Part shown: in pieces, positions 10,793-22,280 of the stretch
How positions within the stretch are numbered: the first letter of the stretch is position 1
How the letters are laid out: each line of letters starts with the position of its first letter
From: Clavelina lepadiformis
Lineage: Eukaryota > Chordata > Ascidiacea > Aplousobranchia > Clavelinidae
Assembly: GCF_947623445.1 (NCBI RefSeq)
Contig: NC_135241.1
Coordinates: 24,244,501-24,308,500, forward strand
Reading direction: 5' to 3'
Length of the DNA: 64,000 nt
Position numbers and translations under genes: made by a program
Notes under the pieces: model-generated
What the model saw: the letters and a program-made list of their open reading frames with translations, nothing else
Database searches by the model: none
Told to the model about the DNA's origin: nothing

Positions 10793-11430
10793 TTTACATA
10801 TCCTTAAAGCAAAATGAGTAACCTAAACGATGTGTAGTTCGCAGGCTATAGCTTAATGTTAGCTTAGGTAATAATCATGACTACAATATGGTAGCCTATA
10901 GTATAGGCAACACGCATAAGTTACATATTAATAAACGTGAATTTTCAAAATGTCAACATTTCTTTTGAAAATCATACTTTTATTTTGATTGCTTGCTTTC
11001 GGTACATGTATTTTGGAACCAAACTTGTCTAATAATTTTTATCATAGTGTTGTGGTGAGGTTAGGCTGGTTGGTTGTTTCTTATAAATAATCCGACATAT
11101 ATAAAGATGTGACTCCGTACTCTGAACGCTTTTTTTGTTTTATCCTGGCGTCCGATTAAAGCCACATTTTTGGGATTCCCCTACTGCCAACTCTTTTCAA
11201 GGGATTTTGCAATTCTTGGAAAGATCTCGTTTGAGCCCTAATCTGCCAATTTTAGTTGGTTTACGGCCCGGATCAGATAGGCCGTATTTGAGGTAGCATA
11301 ACGTGTAGATTCATGACATCAAGCAGTTAACATAAAACGTTTTTATAACGATGCTAAATGAGGGAAGTGGAATCGCAAACATTGCAGTTTTTTGTTGTTA
11401 TAGAGATTTTTCAAAATCTGAACATCATTG

Positions 11431-12142
11431 TGTGGCGACCGTGATAACATATTATAACAATTAGATAAATTGGCACTTTAAAAGCGGTTTGTGTAGGTTT
11501 CTCCAGCTGGAATTTAATTAAATGTTTAAACAGACGTATTTATCGTCGTTAAGCAGTTATTCAAACAAAAGACTTTAAAATGTTTTAAGTAGCATTGTAT
11601 TTTACCGTGTAACATTCGATGGTACTTTGGTCAAGGTTTCGGTATAATAGAAGATGTAACATAGCTTGTACGTAGCAATGTATTGTTCCTAGTAGTCTTT
11701 ATTCAATCGTAGTTCCAAATTGACATGTGACGTAGTAAGTGTGTCAAGTGGTTTTCTGTACCGATGTAAATCGATTTGAATTCTTTGGATAAAAGCTTAG
11801 ATTCGCTCATTGGTTAATACTGGAGTATAAAAGCAAATGTTTGGTTTAAATCGGTCTCTCTTGAAAATTCTCTTCTCTCTGAGTTATTTCCTTTGTTCTG
11901 CTGAATTGAAGTTATTACTGAATTATTCGGAATTGGGATCATGGTGTAAACATTTCTAATTCGATACAACCTATTCGGACAATATAACAATTAGACTTTA
12001 TGAAGTTGGTGTTGATTTAAGAAGCAATATAGAGACAGTAAACGCGACGGAGTCAAAGATAATCATTTCGGAGTCAAACAATAAGACTAGCAGGCTTGGC
12101 TTAGGCCATCCCTAAAGCTACCACCACCATCAATTCCCATAA
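11431..12142. mobile_element. Possible LTR-element fragment or other insertion, macrodomain upstream region copy 1
   Basis: This segment of about 712 bp is missing from the paralogous place in copy 2 (58316-58318), where the flanks join directly. It begins TGTGGCGACCG, carries a TATA-like GAGTATAAAAGC near 11823, and a TATAACA near 11990 could close a TG...CA LTR. It has no coding part and no second LTR, so if it is LTR-derived it is only a broken remnant. Family assignment is tentative. Confidence 0.3.
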
Positions 12143-12148
12143 TTGATA

Positions 12149-12610
12149 CAGTGCTTCCACGATTATCCGATCTATTTGGGACAATGTATTCTGAAACGTG
12201 ACCAGATAAGCAAAAAATTTGGGTAATTTAATTCGTACATTTGCAAGTCAACTCCTACATTTGCATTCATTATACAAGTTAAAATTATGTACATAACACA
12301 TACTACTGATAAAACAACCCTTTTACGTTTCACATTACCTTTCGAACATGAATCCATCTCAAAACTTTAATAATTAGGCCTACCAGCTGTGTACAGTGTA
12401 GTTACAATTCCACAGCTGACACTACCACAGGACAGCAGCCCCTGATTGTTTTAATAGTTATGTAGTAAACTATATTATTGCGTTTCACGACATTGTGATG
12501 ATTGGATTTAACGTGAAGTAAATTTCTCGGAAACGATTCGTCCAACGACTAGTTAAAAAGCCATCCAGTTTTGAAATGTTGCCACAAAATAGAGCGAATA
12601 ACAATCGAAT
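12149..12610. mobile_element. pogo/Tigger-like MITE, right end deleted
   Basis: The left end CAGTGCTTCCACGATTATCCG follows a TA, as in the complete copy at 58323-58807. The right inverted repeat is missing here. Sequence jumps from GAATG at about 12611 to GGATATTCAGTGC, whereas copy 2 continues with the right TIR and about 600 bp more. The difference is therefore a deletion in this copy. Confidence 0.7.
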
Positions 12611-12635
12611 GAAGGATATTCAGTGCACGTCATTT

Positions 12636-12725
12636 TTGTCTTGGAAGTTGAGTGATTTAGTGCTGGCCTCGTAGTAGTAGACATTCTGTGTTCAATACCC
12701 AGTGACCCTGTACCATTGTAATGTG
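12636..12725 (+). mobile_element. tRNA-derived SINE remnant
   Basis: AAGTTGAGTGATTTAGTGCTGG resembles the tRNA A-box half. GTGTTCAATACCCAGTGACCC resembles the B-box half, followed by the same CCATTGTAATG tail as the SINE at 965. The SINE is duplicated at 59441 with the rest of the block. Confidence 0.55.
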
Positions 12726-13410
12726 TTTGGCCGAGGCATTTTAGGCCCCATTATACTTGTAAAATTTCTTTGTTTATTTTACTATAAAGTAAAATTACTA
12801 AAAATGCAATTAGTCGAAAAATCTCGCGTAGGACTTCCCGAAATTTTGCATGTCATTTTGCTATGCTTTTGGCCATTATTTCATGAAATCCTAATGAAAT
12901 CACATATCTCTAACTATTGTAATAGAAGGTTAAAGTCAAGTCATTTTTGAGTCAAAAATGTTAAAATTTCATCAATTTTGACCTACAGTTTTGGCTTACC
13001 TAGACATGCGACCTTGAAGTTTTTAATGTGCCATTTGCTAAGTTAATCCACGCACTAAAAAACAACACCAGCTATGCTGGCCTCTTGTTGACACTTTTTT
13101 AACAACTACGTAGAAGTCCAACTAAATTGTGGAAATTGCATAATTTCAGCATGTACGGCTCATTAACAACGTTTGCAGTTGTTCAGTGGACCTGGTGGAC
13201 AGTTCTAAATTCTGGCAATGCCATATAAAATATCAGAAATGCAACTAGGAAGTGTGTAACGACTGAAACTTGCACAAAGAATAGCTTGGTAACTAGGCTC
13301 AAACGATGAGGTATCATTGCTGGGTTTAAGTCGCGCAAAGACTTGCTTCAGTTCGACGATAAAGATTGTCATACCACATCATCATGCCAAAATTGGCAAA
13401 AATTCGTGTT

Positions 13411-13578
13411 CTCGTCGAAAACTGTCGTACTTTCCATTTGAACCGGTGGGTAGCTTGGAGATTTTTAGAAGAAACCTCAAACTGTTTCTTTGCTGCTCAC
13501 CAATTTGTCCATGACATACCCTCGCTGCACACCGGAGATCTCGTCGAAAACTATCATATTCTGCAGATTGGACCGGTG
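13411..13578. repeat. Pair of 38-bp direct repeats upstream of the macrodomain gene
   Basis: CTCGTCGAAAACTGTCGTAC to ACCGGTG (13411-13448) is repeated with changes at 13540-13578 (CTCGTCGAAAACTATCATAT to ACCGGTG), period 129 bp. Both are kept in the second macrodomain copy near 60226 and 60362, the first less well. The function is unknown; a regulatory role would be speculation. Confidence 0.6.
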
Positions 13579-14230
13579 TTTTTTTGCAAATGGCCAATGA
13601 AAAATTTTAGTTGTCATTTTTTGAAAATTTGATTACTTTATATGTATTTCTGCTGGTGGTTATTCATGCTCTGGCAATGGTATGCATTTAAATAAATAGT
13701 GATGTTTTTATGTTTCTCTGAATCTTTTATGCCATCATCACTATTCATTGTAGTTTAAGGAAAAAACTCTCAAGGTTTCCTGTTGCAAAATTTATGGTGC
13801 GTTACCAAATAAAGGTTAACTTTTTAAATTTTAAAGTGTTTCATTTAGTTCATAACAACTGACTATTAACTACTGTTAGTCATAAGTATGATAGTTACAT
13901 AAATAATGCCACCACCATCATTAGCAAATAGTTGCAATACTGCATACTGTTTTTCCATTGCTAAGCATTTTTGCATTGAATTACTTATTTGTGTGCAAGC
14001 CTGGAAAGATCTTCATCTAAAAATTCATGGAATTGCACTTTTTGCCTGAGATTTACTAGAATTCATCACCATATATTCTGTTCTTCGAGTTTTCAATGGA
14101 CGTTTGTCGCAATACTAGATGGGGAAAATATTTTATATTGATGTTGTCACACAAATTCATATGAAGCAGTTTGCTAACCTAAATCATGTTCGTTTTGTTA
14201 ATTTTTGTACTAGGTGCTGTGACAATTATC

Positions 14231-15382
14231 ATGCAAAAGTTTAAGTGTAATCCAAACTTTAACAAGAGAATAAAAATAAAGAAAGCAGACATCACAGCAT
14301 TGAAAGTTGATGCCATCACGAACGCAGCCAATGAGAGTCTGCTCGGAGGTGGCGGCGTTGATGGCGCCATCCACAGAGCGGCCGGGCATGAATTGCTGAG
14401 AGAATGTCGCACATTGAATGGATGCAAGACTGGTGAAGCGAAGATAACAAAAGGCTACAAGTTACCTGCGCGCCACGTCATTCACACTGTCGGCCCGATT
14501 GGTGAACAACCAGAAAAGTTGCAAAGTTGTTACTACAATAGCTTGGAGTTGGCTAGACGGAATAATTTATCTTCGATAGCTTTTCCGTGCATTTCAACCG
14601 GTGTTTATGGATACCCTAATGAACACGCAGCTCGTGTTGCATTAGGCACAGTTCGTCAGTGGATGGAAGAAAATGGAACAAACTTAAATTTGAAAATCAT
14701 CTTTTGTCTTTTCCTAGAAATCGATAAATATCACTATGGACAGTTAGTTGATGTCTACTTTCCTGGTTTCAGCGCAAAATCTGTTAAAAGCAAACCAGAA
14801 TTAGATTCTCATGCTGGTAGTGATAAGATCCAAGACAACAATGTTCAGGAGAGCAATTCATCGAGAGAGCGTCCTTCTCAAGATGGCGTGGATGCAATAA
14901 ACAGAGCAGGAGCTGTTTCATCCTCACCTGCTGGTGGTAACGAGAAAACCAAGGAAGCCGTCACTGATTTAGATGACGATAAGAAAGAAAAGAAGAACTC
15001 GGAAAAAGTCGTGACTGAGCAGCAAGAGGAAGTGGACACTTTGACTGAAGATAAATCAAAAACAAAAGAAGAGCAAAAAGATGTGGAAGCACTTGGGTCT
15101 AAAGATTTAAAAGAGTATGAAACTAAAGATGAAGATAAACGTCCATCCAAAGCTGCAAAGGAGCATGGTTCTAAAGATGCTGAAAAGCACCCAGTTAAGG
15201 AAAAACGGAAATCCCAAGATGTAGACCAAAGTAGAATGGAAGGTGCAGATGAAACTGAACCTGATGATAAACCTACAGACTCTGAATCCTGTGCTCACTC
15301 TGAAAATGGTACTTCTTTTAAAAAGCAAGAAAAAGGTGTTGATGTAGACACTTATAAGCAGATCCCGTCAGAATTTGTGTGA
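14231..15382 (+). CDS. MACROD2-like: MACROD2-like ADP-ribose hydrolase (macrodomain), copy 1
   Basis: Translation from the ATG at 14231 gives 383 residues. The macrodomain (about residues 10-175) shows [54 protein letters not shown] and [13 protein letters not shown], all the ADP-ribose binding loops of the MacroD class, which removes mono-ADP-ribose from acidic residues. The catalytic-type Asp in the GVDG loop is present. Residues 185-383 are a charged Lys/Glu/Asp-rich tail, as in vertebrate MACROD2. The frame continues upstream to 14186, but those residues translate a pyrimidine tract ending TTTTTGTACTAG, a 3' splice acceptor at 14213. I therefore start at 14231 and infer a 5' UTR intron or trans-splicing. 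The CDS itself has no intron. Confidence 0.92.
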   Translation: MQKFKCNPNFNKRIKIKKADITALKVDAITNAANESLLGGGGVDGAIHRAAGHELLRECRTLNGCKTGEAKITKGYKLPARHVIHTVGPIGEQPEKLQSCYYNSLELARRNNLSSIAFPCISTGVYGYPNEHAARVALGTVRQWMEENGTNLNLKIIFCLFLEIDKYHYGQLVDVYFPGFSAKSVKSKPELDSHAGSDKIQDNNVQESNSSRERPSQDGVDAINRAGAVSSSPAGGNEKTKEAVTDLDDDKKEKKNSEKVVTEQQEEVDTLTEDKSKTKEEQKDVEALGSKDLKEYETKDEDKRPSKAAKEHGSKDAEKHPVKEKRKSQDVDQSRMEGADETEPDDKPTDSESCAHSENGTSFKKQEKGVDVDTYKQIPSEFV

Positions 15383-16507
15383 ATGTACATTGCGTAAGAC
15401 CATCAACTCGTTTTAATTGAATGCTTTGTGACATGTGTGCTTCACAATAATTGTTCTGCCTATTCTAGGTGGTTAAATTTCATATTCGATTCAATCTTCA
15501 TTTCTGTTAAGATTGTGTTTTCTAATTTTGTATGATTTTGTTTTATCTGAATACTTTCAACTGGATATTTAATAAGGTAGCGATTCTTGGGCTATTATTT
15601 GTGTTGTCATGCACACTTTTATGGCACAAATTTTGTTGTATTTTTCGCTATTAAATAATTTAATTAGCCTCACCAACTCCGGAAGTGATTTCAACTCTTT
15701 GAAGGCTTTACATCAGATCTTTTCAATGGAAATCAGCTTGGTTGTTGTAACCGAAAGCCAGACAGTGCACTCTCTTTGCAGAACAACTCGTTTTGACGAA
15801 CCATTGAGTAAATTACTGCCACAACATAAACAATGCCGGGCAATAATCTCTTACAGAATGCAATCAGCCATTAAACTGGCGATCTGCAAATAAATTAAGA
15901 GTGTTGTCAAACAGATGAGGTCAAAGTTCAAACTCGCCTTTGTTAGGCGACGTTGAAACGCGATGGGACTTCTCTGTAAGATGATTGCACCATAACTATA
16001 CAGATCGTGGCAACGTAGCATAAAATGTTTGGTTGGTAAAGATATTTTACATGTTTGGGAAAGATTTCTTCGTCCTGGTGAAATTAACAAGTTTAGTATT
16101 CGGACTAAAGTATCTTTAGAGATGACGACAATTTCAAGTTCGGCGTCATCGGGCAAGTTCTGCAACTACTAAAGGATCGCTGCTTATAAACAAATATGTT
16201 TGTCGTATGAGAAAGTTGAAGTCAATAAACGTGCATAAAACAGATACGATTAGCTGAACGTGTTCCATGAATACAAGTGTTTTTCTACGCAAGTCAGACT
16301 AAGAGATAAAAGTCGTCTGTTAATTTATTTACGCTTCAGGAATTTAACTTTAGCCTGGTTACGTCGGACAACTAAGGATTGAATGATTTTTAACTGAAAA
16401 TGTTTCTTTGCCTACCATCAGTGGGGTAGGCCTGCATTGATTGATTGATAAACATAATTCCACTACAAAGGAGTCTCACCATCAGAAAGGTTCATCATCA
16501 CATAAGG
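15383..16507. other. Macrodomain 3' region and spacer
   Basis: This holds the 3' UTR of the macrodomain gene and spacer before the secreted-protein gene. From about 15417 it is nearly identical to 46757-47849 and 62248-63339. A 94-codon open frame (15609-15893) and a 104-codon frame on the other strand (16165-15851) are open in all three copies. The DNA is too similar for that to prove coding, and I recognise no domain in either. Confidence 0.5.
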
Positions 16508-18635
16508 ATGTCTGACCCTGGAGCGATGTGGCGAAACCTGGCGGAGTTTCTAGCTGTGGTGATTGTCCTCTGCTTAACCCAACTATCAGTACCAGCAAGT
16601 GGACACGGCAAAAGTAAGTCGTCATAGCATCCAGATTAGTATCAAAAAAACAAGAGCGATAAGGCGCTTGGCCAAAGCGTTCCTAGCAAGTCTTAAAAAG
16701 GCGACAAGCTTGTGAGCTATTTACCCAGGAGTAGCCTAAATGGGTCACCACCGTCATTCACTTTCACGGCAGACTCTTGTTTTATTCAGAGGTGTGTCTG
16801 CTAAAAAACGTCCGTTACAGCGAAGGCACTCAGTTTCAACACGAATGGAAGCCAGGGTGCTTGTTGAATTGCACGTGCGTCATACAAGGAGAGAAAGCTT
16901 ACGGAAACTGCACCAAGCGGTAAAAGAAGCTTGTTAGGAATTGAGTTAAACTAGGCTAAAGATTAACTGCATTTAAGTCCAATTCAGTCTGCAACTTGTA
17001 AAGTTTGTTTTACATCAACTTGCTGATTTTCACTACATTTTTATACTTTTCACAGATGCAACCCGTTCTCTTATCCTCCCGGATGCAAAGTGCTACGTAA
17101 TGCTTGCAGGTGTCCTTCTAAATATACTTGTCCAAACGGTGATAAGTGCCGTAATCCAGAGGTAGGAATGAATCGGTTCGAATCACATTTTCCAAGACTT
17201 GACTTGACTCGGATCCTAAATAGCAGCCTACAATTAATTGTTTGGTTTGTCCTTAAGATTTATACGAGGCTAAAACTTAACATTCTGCAGACTGGCAAAC
17301 TGTATGTGATCGGGAAAGGTTGGAAAAACGACTCTTGCAACTGCATCTGTTTGGGTGAAAGAAGAGGCGCATTTCGATGCCAGTGCGCAAGTAAATTATA
17401 GTCCCTTATTCGCTTTATGTAAAATTTATCATATTGTGCTGGGCAATAGAGTCTGTAAATTGGTTTAAGTTAGTTTTGTGTTTCAAAAAGCAACCAATAG
17501 TAATAATAATTTCAGTATGCTATATATTAATATCATTCAATTGCATAAAGCTCTTTATATTCAGGCAACGAAAGCAAACCGATCGCTCAATTCAAGCGAA
17601 ACGAAACGGAATCGACGAACGCAGTAATCATGAAAGATCGCTGCGTGCCAGATAAGAACATCACTTGTTATAGCTGCCGCACTCTAGGTCAGTGTACGTC
17701 ATTGGCACTCCATTTGAACTTATATATGGCTTTTAATTAAGTGATTGAATTATGTTATTTTGCAAGACGGCTTAATCCATGGACGAGAAACTGGCAGTAA
17801 TTTCAGTGTTGTAACCGAGTCATTTTTTCTGACTCGAGTCAAGTGAAGTTAATTTGAATTGTAAGTTAAAGTTGTGACTTGAGTCAAGTCAGGTCAATGT
17901 ATTGAATTCTAAAATGTTCCTGAAGTCACACTATGCGCTGCGTCACATTGGTTATCATGACGTCACGGCTGTCCTCAATACAGTCGGGTTGATGCTACTT
18001 TCGGAGAAGTGTAAATGTTTAGAAAAAATATTGGTTATTTGCCTAAAGCTCCATATTTCGCCGTCACAACTCTAATAACGCGACTCGAGTCATTTAGGAC
18101 GTTTGATTCGAGTCAAGTTAAATCACGCAAAAATATGTGATACAATTCGAGTCAAGTCACACGAGTCATTAACGCACTGAGTAATCTACAAAAACCCTTA
18201 GGAATTAAGCTATTGTTTTAATCCTTAATCAGATTATTTTAGCTCTTTGGCTTAACGTTATCACTAATAGTAACAACGCATGGAGACCCTAATTGCTTTC
18301 GTAAGAGAAAATGTGACCGGTGGCCCCACCAATTCAATCAAAATGGTATAAAGACAACTCTGATGTGTACCTGTTATGGTCCGCGGGGATTCACCCAATG
18401 CATAACCAGGCGTCCGACAAGGAAACGAGAAAGAAGGTTTTGTTCATTCCAACTTGAATGTCGTAAAGTCAAGTTTGTTTCAACGAAAATTAGATGTAAC
18501 TAATTGATGATGTTTTGCAGATCGTACCATTCGTCTTCAGCCAACTCAATGATTGAAATGTATGAGACAGAGGGGATGGACATTTTTAAAACTCGAACAA
18601 AACATTTAGAGTTGAGCGTGCACGGAACTAATTGA
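16508..18635 (+). CDS. Secreted cysteine-rich protein with VWC-like spacing, copy 1 (7 exons)
   Basis: Exons 16508-16613, 16790-16919, 17056-17161, 17291-17390, 17565-17687, 18271-18436 and 18521-18635 join in phase (846 nt, 281 residues). Every border is AG/GT. Exon 1 is a signal peptide (hydrophobic LAEFLAVVIVLCLTQLSVPA). Exons 2-3 read VCLLKNVRYSEGTQF, then CLLNCTCVIQGEKAYGNC and RCNPFSYPPGCKVLRNACRC, the C-x-C and final Cys spacing of von Willebrand factor C-like modules. Exon 4 repeats the theme (GKLYVIGKGW, then CNCICLGERRGAFRCQC), and exons 5-6 add CVPDKNITCYSC and CTCYGPRGFTQC. The protein is probably extracellular; partners are unknown. The last splice has a weak donor (AAG/GTTTTG). 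Without it exon 6 would read through FCSFQLECRKVKF to a stop near 18503. An upstream in-frame ATG at 16445 is possible. Intron 5 carries a MITE. Confidence 0.8.
17804..18179. mobile_element. hAT-like MITE in intron 5 of the secreted-protein gene
   Basis: The ends are CAGTGTTGTAACCGAGTCA and TGACTCGTTAACGCACTG-like (GAGTCATTAACGCACTG on the plus strand), flanked by AGTAATTT and AGTAATCT, an 8-bp target duplication with one change. The interior is rich in GACTCGAGTCA and GAGTCAAGTC motifs in both orientations. It is also present in copy 2 at 49148-49523, so it predates that duplication. Confidence 0.82.
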
Positions 18636-19830
18636 CCCCAACATCAAGAGATTGTTCAAATTCTGACGCAGAAGTATCGTCTTATTTGTCATTAAAAACA
18701 CGTCGATTAAAGTGTGTGTTTTTCGATCTATCTAGCAACGAACGATTTTAAATTTTACTTTTGAGCAACTACGCGATCGTGTACCGGGATAACCTTTCGT
18801 GCAAAGCTGAAGAAAACGTTATTTCCAGAGGAACACCAACACAGGTCGAGAGTAAAAGGTGAGATTCAAAGGGATCTAAAGACAACAAGTAGGCCTACGA
18901 ATAAGCACAAAAATGTCCACGTCACAACATAGTTTGCTGCGCTGATTAACAAGAAGCTTATTCGAGCTATTGGCTAAAAAGCTGGTTCGAATGTAAGTAA
19001 TGCTCTAGCCCTAAACTCCCGAAACAATTAACCTAATAATTACCTAATAAAGCACGTTCTGTCTGCAACACTTCCTAGTACCAACGGTGGTACATGATAT
19101 CCAGGAAACTGATTGATATCGAACTATTGAAGTCGTGTAGCACCGATGAACACTACGAGAAACACTGCGCTGTGATTAAAACTCACACTTGCTAGAATGA
19201 CCAGATCAAGATCACTCAATCATAATCTGTATAAAAATCAAAGATGTCACACAGTGCCGCTGTCGTAAAAGGTGCTAGTGTCGTCAATGTCTTAGCTTTG
19301 AATCAACAGCATTGTTGGTCCAGGCTAGCGTGAAAGTACTTACCAATTCCTCGCCTGGCAAAATGTGCAGTTGAATGGATTTTAAAGAGAGAAATTTCTT
19401 AAAAGTTTTCTATTCCAATTTCCAACAGTAAACGTGCTTCGCCTTGCATCTGTAAGTTATATAGAATTTGCATATGCACGAGAGAGCGAAAGAAAGTCAT
19501 TAATAGTTGAACGTCTCCAGTGATTTTCTAATAGTTATGTTTTGTGCTTGTGTGGCCTTAAACATAATTAGCAATTATTTGATAAGCAGAGTGTTTAGTG
19601 TTAAGATCAACACAAATATGCCTGTTAAATAAACAGGTCTATCTACAGTACATTTCCTGTCAACGTAGACCCTGTTTAGCATACATAGATGATACAACAT
19701 AGATCATACCAAGGCTTACTTGGCCTGACATAAAACATCTGCCGTATTTTATTTAATGCTTGTTATAATAAGTTATCATTGCAATGTCTATTGCTTTAAT
19801 TAGCCAACGAATCTGGCCTAGCATATAGCA
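18636..19830. other. Intergenic spacer with polyadenylation-like site
   Basis: A poly(A)-like ATTAAA/AATAAA lies near 18693 (AATAAA in the duplicate near 50035), a likely 3' end for the secreted-protein gene. The rest holds no recognisable gene. From about 19610 the sequence is an inverted paralogue of the region upstream of the sulfotransferase gene at 22280. Confidence 0.5.
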
Positions 19831-19929
19831 ATGGACGTGATAGTAGCTGGGTACTCAAAGACTGAGACATCGTCCTTAGCTGCAGCTTTATCTCACTTAG
19901 GTTACAACGTTTATGACTTTCCTGAGCAG
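19831..19929 (+). pseudogene. Sulfotransferase-like exon 1 fragment
   Basis: It encodes MDVIVAGYSKTETSSLAAAL and SHLGYNVYDF, the P-loop end of the neighbouring genes. The conserved Gly of KTGT is changed to Glu. After GACTTTCCTGAGCAG homology stops in AT-rich DNA. Its 5' flank also matches that of the minus-strand gene at 22280, so this is an inverted partial duplicate. It is dead on both counts. Copied at 51175-51273. Confidence 0.85.
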
Positions 19930-20339
19930 TTATATATATTGTATATACTGACTGTATATATAGGCTATATTTACTGAAGTTAGTTGCAACAGTTAGTACG
20001 TCAAAGTTTAAAGCAAAAATACTTCATCTGAACTTTGAGGCTTTGAGTAAGCTCATTGTCATTGACCGTCTCGGGCCCATTGCATCTCTCTAAAAGACCA
20101 ATTAAACTTCTGAACAACTCTTCCAAACGTCTTGCTAACTGGGCCCACTTTAAGCGAGAGTCATGACCTCTCCAAATTTGTTGAACCTATCGTCGGTGCG
20201 GCTAAACGTAGGCAATCATAACATTGACAAGCCCCAATCTCGCAGATGTCGTTCTTGACCAGCGGGCTTTATAAGAGGGTCCGCGCCGCCATTATTTTTT
20301 TTCTGCCCAGGTGCATTGTGCTGCAAATGTACACTGATG

Positions 20340-20480
20340 TGGTCTCAGTAGCCAGGTGGTTCGAGCGCTGGCCTTGCTATAAATCCTCCGGAAAATAAAT
20401 CTTGGTCCTTGTTCGACACCCAGTGGCGCCAAACCTTTGTAAGGCATTAACAGTCCTCGCTTCTGTTCAATTCTATAATA
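20340..20480 (+). mobile_element. tRNA-derived SINE
   Basis: The A box is AGTAGCCAGGTGGTTCGAGCGC and the B box TGTTCGACACCC, spaced as in tRNA-derived SINEs. The tail is CAGTGGCGCCAAACCTTTGTAA and ends near a short TATATATA run. It belongs to the same family as 965-1095. Duplicated at 51692-51830. Confidence 0.7.
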
Positions 20481-20676
20481 TATATATCTCGACGGGGAAA
20501 ATTTAACTTAAAACTTAAATATATATGCTATACGGTGTAATAAAACACGTTCATTTTAAATGAGCAATAACAAATACAATCATCAAACAACACATCACTG
20601 GATGATCGCGAGCAGAAGCAGAAGCCTTGAAAAGCTCAGCAATGACGTTCCTGCAAACTGCAACGTTCGTTTCATC

Positions 20677-22280
20677 TTAACAAAACCAACGCTGAAAAAG
20701 TGAGCTTAACTTGTCAAGCAATAATTTTCCGGGATGAAACTTATGATACTTGTAAGTGACGAGACACAGGGTTAAACACAACAACACAGACGTGGTTGCA
20801 GCTTCTCGTTGTATTCGAATAAATGCCGGATGAGTTGCCATGAGTTTGTCACTGACATTTCCACCGATGTTTTCACGAGGGAAAGGCTTGTCGGGAATTT
20901 CCTTTCCTAGAAACTCACACAAAGGTTCCCATCCTTGACGGACATCGTAGACCAGCAGTTTATCAGGAGGACAATTCTGAAAGCGTTAATTTGTTTCATG
21001 TTCCACTGCATATGAATCAAAACAATGCGACAAGCATCACAACAAACGATCTCACCTGTTGGCAATACTTGGTATGTTGTCTGAAGCCTCTTTTCAGTAA
21101 AATGACATTGCTATGATAGCTTAAGTAAAACGGATGACGCATATGTAAACCAGATCGACACATGACTGAAAGTCAGAAAACATTCTAATTGTTAATACGT
21201 TGTTTTAAAACCTGGGATTTAGTTTATCTGATACAAAATGCTAACTAACTTGAGCGCGCGAACACACAAGTAAATGTTGTGTCTGGTATAATCTTTATTC
21301 TCGAGCTGAGATAAATATTTTTGCACGCCTTCAACTTCGCGAGATTCTTCGTCGCTCGAGCTCCAGTTATGCACCAGTTAGATCCGATGAAACAGACAGA
21401 TTTTTTACTTTGCTTGTGTGTATTGTCTGAATTTTGGACTGTTTTTTTGGATCTCCAAACAGGAAAAAGCGCCCGTGATTATCTTGGCAATGTAGCACCA
21501 GTGGGATTTGAACACGAGCCGCATTATTGCGGTATAGAGTATGAGTATAGAATTGGACTCACCGTTATTACGACAAAATTTAAAAAACTTCCATCCTGTT
21601 GGTGAAAGTATTTGCATGATTTTATAGGTGAAATTCTTTCTTAAAACCTCGTTGTGTTTGCTGTAGCTCTTGTACCAATCGTCCTCTTCTCTTGTGGTTA
21701 AAATAATCTGAAACGTTTAAACACTTGAGTGTGATATTTGCTTCCAATCCCAAAATATTACAGACATGAAAGAAAATACGACTTTGAGAAAGACAGACAG
21801 CTTGTTGGTGTCAGGATGCTCCTTTCTAATAAAGTTCTAAACCTTGTTTCTTTATAATCTCTATGCTTCGTGTTAAGTATTATTTCTATGTTATTGAGAA
21901 ACTGTTAATGAAACGTTTTTATGACAAAACCCAGTCCAATGTCTGGAATTGCTTGAATCATCTGCGTGATTATAGAGTAGAGTAGGTTTGGTTTATTGCA
22001 ATAGTATAGTTTCAACAATACTTACCTTAGTATCTGGGAAAACTTGTAATAACTCTTCCCAAATCAAGTTAGGCGGGCAGTCAGTCACTGCATCCACTGA
22101 CTGATACATCTCTTTGAAATCTTCAATACTTCCACCACTGGATGAAAGTATCTTGGCCCACTTATCGCCATGATACCAGAAGTGATCAAGAAAATCATAG
22201 ACGGTGTAACCCAACTCAGATAAAGCTGCAGCCAAGGACGTTGTCCCAGTCTTTGAGTACCCAGCTACTATCACTTTCAT
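20677..22280 (-). CDS. Sulfotransfer_4-type P-loop protein with C-terminal membrane anchor, gene 1
   Basis: Exons 22280-22026, 21707-21563, 21165-21056 and 20976-20677 join in phase to 269 residues. Residues 7-16 (GYSKTGTTSL) form a PAPS-type phosphate-binding P-loop. Further family landmarks are HFWYHGDKWAKIL, IEDFKEMYQSVDAVTD, KIILTTREEDDWYKSYS (the expected 3'-phosphate contact region), NFTYKIMQILSPTGWKFF, CPPDKLLVYDVRQGWEPLCE and FLGKEIPDKPFPREN. Near the C-terminus, residues 228-246 are hydrophobic and are followed by a basic tail, suggesting a tail anchor. The fold is that of sulfotransferases, but an actual sulfate transfer reaction has not been shown for this group as far as I know. 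The gene looks intact. A truncated second copy lies at 52029-52517. Confidence 0.88.

Noticed and set aside
12172-12357. 61-codon minus-strand frame with a hydrophobic stretch, repeated at 58346-58531
   Set aside because: It lies inside the pogo-like MITE and its differences between copies are mostly amino-acid changing.
12702-12950. 82-codon frame beside the SINE
   Set aside because: It begins within SINE-derived sequence and has no family signal; the duplicate at 59506 only reflects duplication.
15609-16165. 94- and 104-codon frames on opposite strands in the macrodomain-to-secreted-protein spacer
   Set aside because: Open in three copies, but the copies are nearly identical DNA, the frames overlap each other, and no domain is recognisable.
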